DNA of 43,800 nt from an uncultured Clostridia bacterium (lineage in GTDB: Bacteria > Bacillota > Clostridia > TANB77 > CAG-508): the NCBI GenBank assembly GCA_947426305.1, contig CANEDP010000011.1:1-43800 (forward strand). Direction: 5' to 3'. This document shows, in pieces, positions 41,079 to 43,800 of this stretch. Under the pieces are notes generated by a model. It ran no database searches. It was given only the letters and a program-made list of their open reading frames with translations, and was not told the origin of the DNA. A program made the position numbers and the translations under genes. Numbering within the stretch: position 1 is the first letter of the stretch; every line of letters starts with the position of its first letter.

Positions 41079-41960
41079 TTGAAAAAAAATTGGAAAATCT
41101 TTATTGGAGTTGTTGTAATAGGAGTTTTGGTTTTTGGTATTTTATTTTTAAATTCAACTAGAAAACCACCAATCGGTCCAGGTGCTCAGACGCCATATAG
41201 CGAAATTTCTTTAACAGATAGCGAAGTTTATGAAATTTTAAGAAAATTTAATTTTGAAATTTCAACGCAAGCAAGCATTTATAAAGCACGAAATTTTAAA
41301 ATTGGATACTACGAAGAGCGTCCAATTCCCAATGATTTAATTTTAAGAATGGCTTGGGATAAAATAAGTATGACGGAAGATGTTGTTAGAAAAATTGACG
41401 AAGAAGAAAGCATGGAGATAGCAACTGAAGAAGCAATGGAAAAGTCAGTACGTAATCTTTTTGGAAACAAAATTTCTTATGAAAATGAATCTTTTAATAA
41501 CATTGATTGCCAAACTTTTGCGGGATATAATGTAAATCCAGGGACTATTTTTTATGGAAATGGTCAATACATTGCCCATTACCTTGAAGGTGGGGGTGGA
41601 AGTGTACCCTATCTTTATCAAGTGGTGCAAAAAGCTATAAAAGAGGGAATTGAAATTAAATTAGTCGTAAAAACTGCTTTTATCGATGCGTTTTTTAATG
41701 AGGATATCAATGATTTTACTTACAATCTGTATTCGGATTTCGATTTTGACACAGAAAAATTTGAAAATCAAGTCATTAGCGTTTCGGAAAAAGAATTCTA
41801 TCAGGATATTCCAGAGACGGTAGAAGCATTTCAAAGTATTCGATTAGTAGATAATCACGTTTTTGAGCAAATAAAAGAAAAACTAAACACATATGAATAT
41901 ACTTTTCAAAAGGATTCTGAAACAGAAGGTTACTATTTAGTGGGATTCCAAAAAATATAA
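41079..41960 (+). CDS. Membrane-anchored protein of unknown function
   Basis: 293-residue protein starting TTG 41079 with AAAGGAGG seven bases upstream. It has a short basic N-terminus, one transmembrane helix (IFIGVVVIGVLVFGILFLNS) and a large extracellular domain that I do not recognise (VYEILRKFNFEISTQASIYK, then ILRMAWDKISM, GGGGSVPYLYQVVQKAIKEG). It is 14 bases after the DUF5050-like gene and before a terminator, so the two form an operon. Confidence 0.65.
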   Translation: MKKNWKIFIGVVVIGVLVFGILFLNSTRKPPIGPGAQTPYSEISLTDSEVYEILRKFNFEISTQASIYKARNFKIGYYEERPIPNDLILRMAWDKISMTEDVVRKIDEEESMEIATEEAMEKSVRNLFGNKISYENESFNNIDCQTFAGYNVNPGTIFYGNGQYIAHYLEGGGGSVPYLYQVVQKAIKEGIEIKLVVKTAFIDAFFNEDINDFTYNLYSDFDFDTEKFENQVISVSEKEFYQDIPETVEAFQSIRLVDNHVFEQIKEKLNTYEYTFQKDSETEGYYLVGFQKI

Positions 41961-41967
41961 TGTAAAA

Positions 41968-41997
41968 AAATCTATCAAATTTTTTGATAGATTTTTT
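41968..41997 (+). terminator. Terminator of the surface-protein operon
   Basis: AAATCTATCAAA and TTTGATAGATTT form a twelve-pair stem with a three-base loop and a T-run. Confidence 0.9.
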
Positions 41998-42055
41998 CTA
42001 TATTTTGAAACTTTTTTGCAAATTTCAATGATAATATAGTAAGGAGGAACAAATT

Positions 42056-42580
42056 TTGAGCTCACAAATTGAAGAAAAAGATTTTGCAAGAATCTATCAA
42101 AAAACTTATTTCGATACACTAAAATTCATTACAATACGTTGTTATAATATAGAAGATGTCAATGATATTTTACAAGATACTTATGTGGAATTTTTTAAAA
42201 TATTAATGAAAAAGCAAGAAATTGGGTTGGAACAAAACCAAGGGTTTATTAATGGAATTGCAAAAAATATTATAAAAAGATATTTTTCAAAAAATAAAAA
42301 ACATTTGAGTTTAGTAAATGAAGATGGCGAAGACATTGAAGTTATGGACGATTTTGATTTAGAAGATGATTTTATAACAAAGCAAAATGCCAAAGAAATT
42401 TTTGATTATATCAAAAATAAAGATTTGCTCACAGCAAAAATATTTTATTTGTATTTTATTTTTGATATGAAAATTTCTAAAATTGCCGAAGTTTTAAATT
42501 TGAATGAATCCACTGTAAAAAATAGGATTTACAGGAGTATAAAAGAAATTAGGAAAGGAGGAATTTTAAGTGAAGAATAA
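42056..42580 (+). CDS. ECF-type sigma-70 family factor
   Basis: 174-residue sigma factor. Region 2 is YQKTYFDTLKFITIRCYNIE with DVNDILQDTYVEFFKI, and region 4 is KIFYLYFIFDMKISKIAEVL with LNLNESTVKNRIYRSIKEIR. Regions 1 and 3 are absent, as in ECF factors. Start TTG 42056 with AAGGAGG seven bases upstream. It overlaps the next gene by 11 bases, so it is translated with a DUF4179-like membrane protein, the usual partner. Confidence 0.88.
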   Translation: MSSQIEEKDFARIYQKTYFDTLKFITIRCYNIEDVNDILQDTYVEFFKILMKKQEIGLEQNQGFINGIAKNIIKRYFSKNKKHLSLVNEDGEDIEVMDDFDLEDDFITKQNAKEIFDYIKNKDLLTAKIFYLYFIFDMKISKIAEVLNLNESTVKNRIYRSIKEIRKGGILSEE

Positions 42581-43727
42581 AAGTTATTTAGAAGAAATTC
42601 ATAATATGAATAAAAATTATGAGAAAATTCTTCAAAAGATGAGAGGAGTGATGAATATGAAGAAAAAGATGTTAAATATCGCAGCTATTTTTGTAGTGGT
42701 TTTGTTGGTGGGGGCAACCTCTTCTAGCTTGTATGCGAAAATTAAATGGAATATTGAATTTGAAGAATATCAAAATAGGCCAGTTGGAGAAGCAAAAGGA
42801 AATTTGGACGAAGTTCGCGAATCTGATTATGCAGAAGTGCTAAATATGGACTATGTAACGCAAGATGGAGTTAGCATTAAAGTAGATTCCCTTTTGCTAA
42901 CTGATGATTGTTTTGATGCCAATGTTAGTTTCCAATTTGCAGAAGACAAAAAACTCAACAGCCAAACATTTCGCTATGGATTTGCAGTATATGATGAAAA
43001 TAAAAATATCTATGGAATTTTCTCAAGAACGCGTGTAAATGATAAAAGAGATAATACCACACCATTTATTTATAAGGAATTGGGCATAAAATACAATAAA
43101 AATGATATTTTTTCTATCCAACTAAATGATAGTGCTGGATTTGGCCCAGTTGAAGTCAATAAAGAAGAAAGAAAAATTATAACGAATCTAAATATTCGTG
43201 CGAAAGACGTTTTTCCACAAAGCAAAAAAATCTATATCCAAATCTTTGATTTAGGTTATGATATGTATGATATGTCCTCCATTAATGAGAAAACACACAC
43301 GATTGACACAAAAGAAAGTTTTGATATCACAGACGCAAAATGGTTTTTCGAAATCAATGTACCAGAGAAATTCTATGAAAGAAATACGACTGAACTAAAA
43401 TTAGACCAAGAAATTCCTGGTTTCGAAATCGAAAAAGCAACTATTTCTGAAACTGGTTTGGTACTAATTTTCAAATCTCAAGCCTATAGAGAATTAATAA
43501 TGAATGGTAAAGATATGGTAGGAAAAGAATTCACAGATAGCATGAATGCTATGTTCCATATTACCAATGGCGAAGGAGAAGTATACCAAGAAATCTCAGG
43601 TGGCACAAAAGGCGAACAAAGTTATAAAATGACACTTGATGCTGGTATAAAAGATTGGGAGAAAAAGTTGTTTGTAAACTTTACGATAGATGGAAAAACA
43701 TATACGAGTGAATTGATTGCAAAATAA
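42570..43727 (+). CDS. DUF4179-like membrane protein, putative anti-sigma partner
   Basis: 385-residue protein starting GTG 42570 with AGGAGG upstream. A short cytoplasmic N-terminus (SYLEEIHNMNKNYEKILQKM) precedes one transmembrane helix (MLNIAAIFVVVLLVGATSSS) and a large extracellular domain (DYVTQDGVSIKVDSLLLTDD, later TRVNDKRDNTTPF). The plan and place match DUF4179 proteins, which follow ECF sigma genes and are thought to bind them. The cytoplasmic part is too short for a classical anti-sigma domain, so the mechanism is uncertain. No in-frame CGG. Confidence 0.75.
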   Translation: MKNKSYLEEIHNMNKNYEKILQKMRGVMNMKKKMLNIAAIFVVVLLVGATSSSLYAKIKWNIEFEEYQNRPVGEAKGNLDEVRESDYAEVLNMDYVTQDGVSIKVDSLLLTDDCFDANVSFQFAEDKKLNSQTFRYGFAVYDENKNIYGIFSRTRVNDKRDNTTPFIYKELGIKYNKNDIFSIQLNDSAGFGPVEVNKEERKIITNLNIRAKDVFPQSKKIYIQIFDLGYDMYDMSSINEKTHTIDTKESFDITDAKWFFEINVPEKFYERNTTELKLDQEIPGFEIEKATISETGLVLIFKSQAYRELIMNGKDMVGKEFTDSMNAMFHITNGEGEVYQEISGGTKGEQSYKMTLDAGIKDWEKKLFVNFTIDGKTYTSELIAK

Positions 43728-43800
43728 AAAGGAAGGCACTTTTTTTGAAGTGAACCCCATTTTGTTCACAAGAAAAAAAGACACGTGATAAAATAACACT
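43728..43800 (+). other. 3' edge, no gene recognised
   Basis: The last 73 bases hold a small inverted repeat GTGAAC/GTTCAC (43750-43755 and 43764-43769) and an A-rich stretch. No complete gene can be called here. Confidence 0.5.

Noticed and set aside
1..43800. CRISPR array, insertion sequence, rRNA, prophage or replication origin
   Set aside because: No regularly spaced repeats, transposase, integrase, rRNA or DnaA-box cluster was seen. The tRNA-adjacent accessory genes hint at past insertion, but no attachment repeats were found.

Overview
This window comes from a low-GC, spore-forming bacterium of the Clostridia type. The evidence is the split spoIIIA operon (AA to AH), spoIIP, an alpha/beta-type spore protein, an AT-rich sequence, strong AGGAGG ribosome sites and consensus sigma-A promoters. 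Genus and species cannot be read from the sequence; an uncultured gut lineage is a guess.

The central observation is a recoding signal. Eight conserved genes (truB, spoIIP twice, clpC, tsaE, tsaB, spoIIIAD, spoIIIAE, spoIIIAH) look frameshifted by one base. All nine breaks have the same form. An in-frame CGG codon is followed by A (eight sites) or T (one site), and the conserved protein is restored if the four bases CGGN are read as one glycine, so the C is skipped and GGN is read. The window also holds a glycine tRNA (19063-19136) whose anticodon UCC is followed by G37 instead of the usual A37. Its U34-C35-C36-G37 is exactly complementary to CGGA, and its anticodon stem has a mismatch. I infer +1 recoding at CGG, probably quadruplet decoding of CGGA by this tRNA. 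In the recognised core genes I found no in-frame CGG read as arginine. Eight CGG codons that do appear to be read as arginine sit in six orphan or accessory genes, including a RelA/SpoT-like gene, so recoding is not absolute or depends on context.

Layout. 1-4765: translation and RNA operon infB-rbfA-nrnA, a small basic ORF unit, then truB. 4842-8271: VanW-family protein, spoIIP, pilin-like protein. 8294-13602: murB, yvcK, glycogen debranching enzyme, biotin ligase. 13637-16426: tRNA-Met(CAT) and tRNA-Tyr, a convergent EVE/DUF3883 restriction-like gene, an InlB-repeat-like protein, a spore SASP. 16481-20597: clpC, the unusual tRNA-Gly with an overlapping palindrome, an HTH-like gene and small genes. 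20714-26709: tsaE-tsaB-rimI, a Lon-like protease, a coiled-coil protein. 26833-29312: tRNA-Thr, broken and small membrane genes, a CPA2 antiporter, rpmF. 29411-34260: spoIIIAA-AH. 34341-43727: Asn-rich membrane protein, alarmone synthetase, FAD/Rieske oxidoreductase, RluA-type pseudouridine synthase, orphan ORFs, rpsO, a DUF5050-like protein, a membrane protein, and an ECF sigma factor with a DUF4179-like partner.

The recoded genes fall into two themes besides clpC: forespore engulfment and channel proteins (SpoIIP, SpoIIIAD/AE/AH), and tRNA modification (TruB, TsaE, TsaB). If recoding efficiency varies with this tRNA, these genes would respond together. That is inference.
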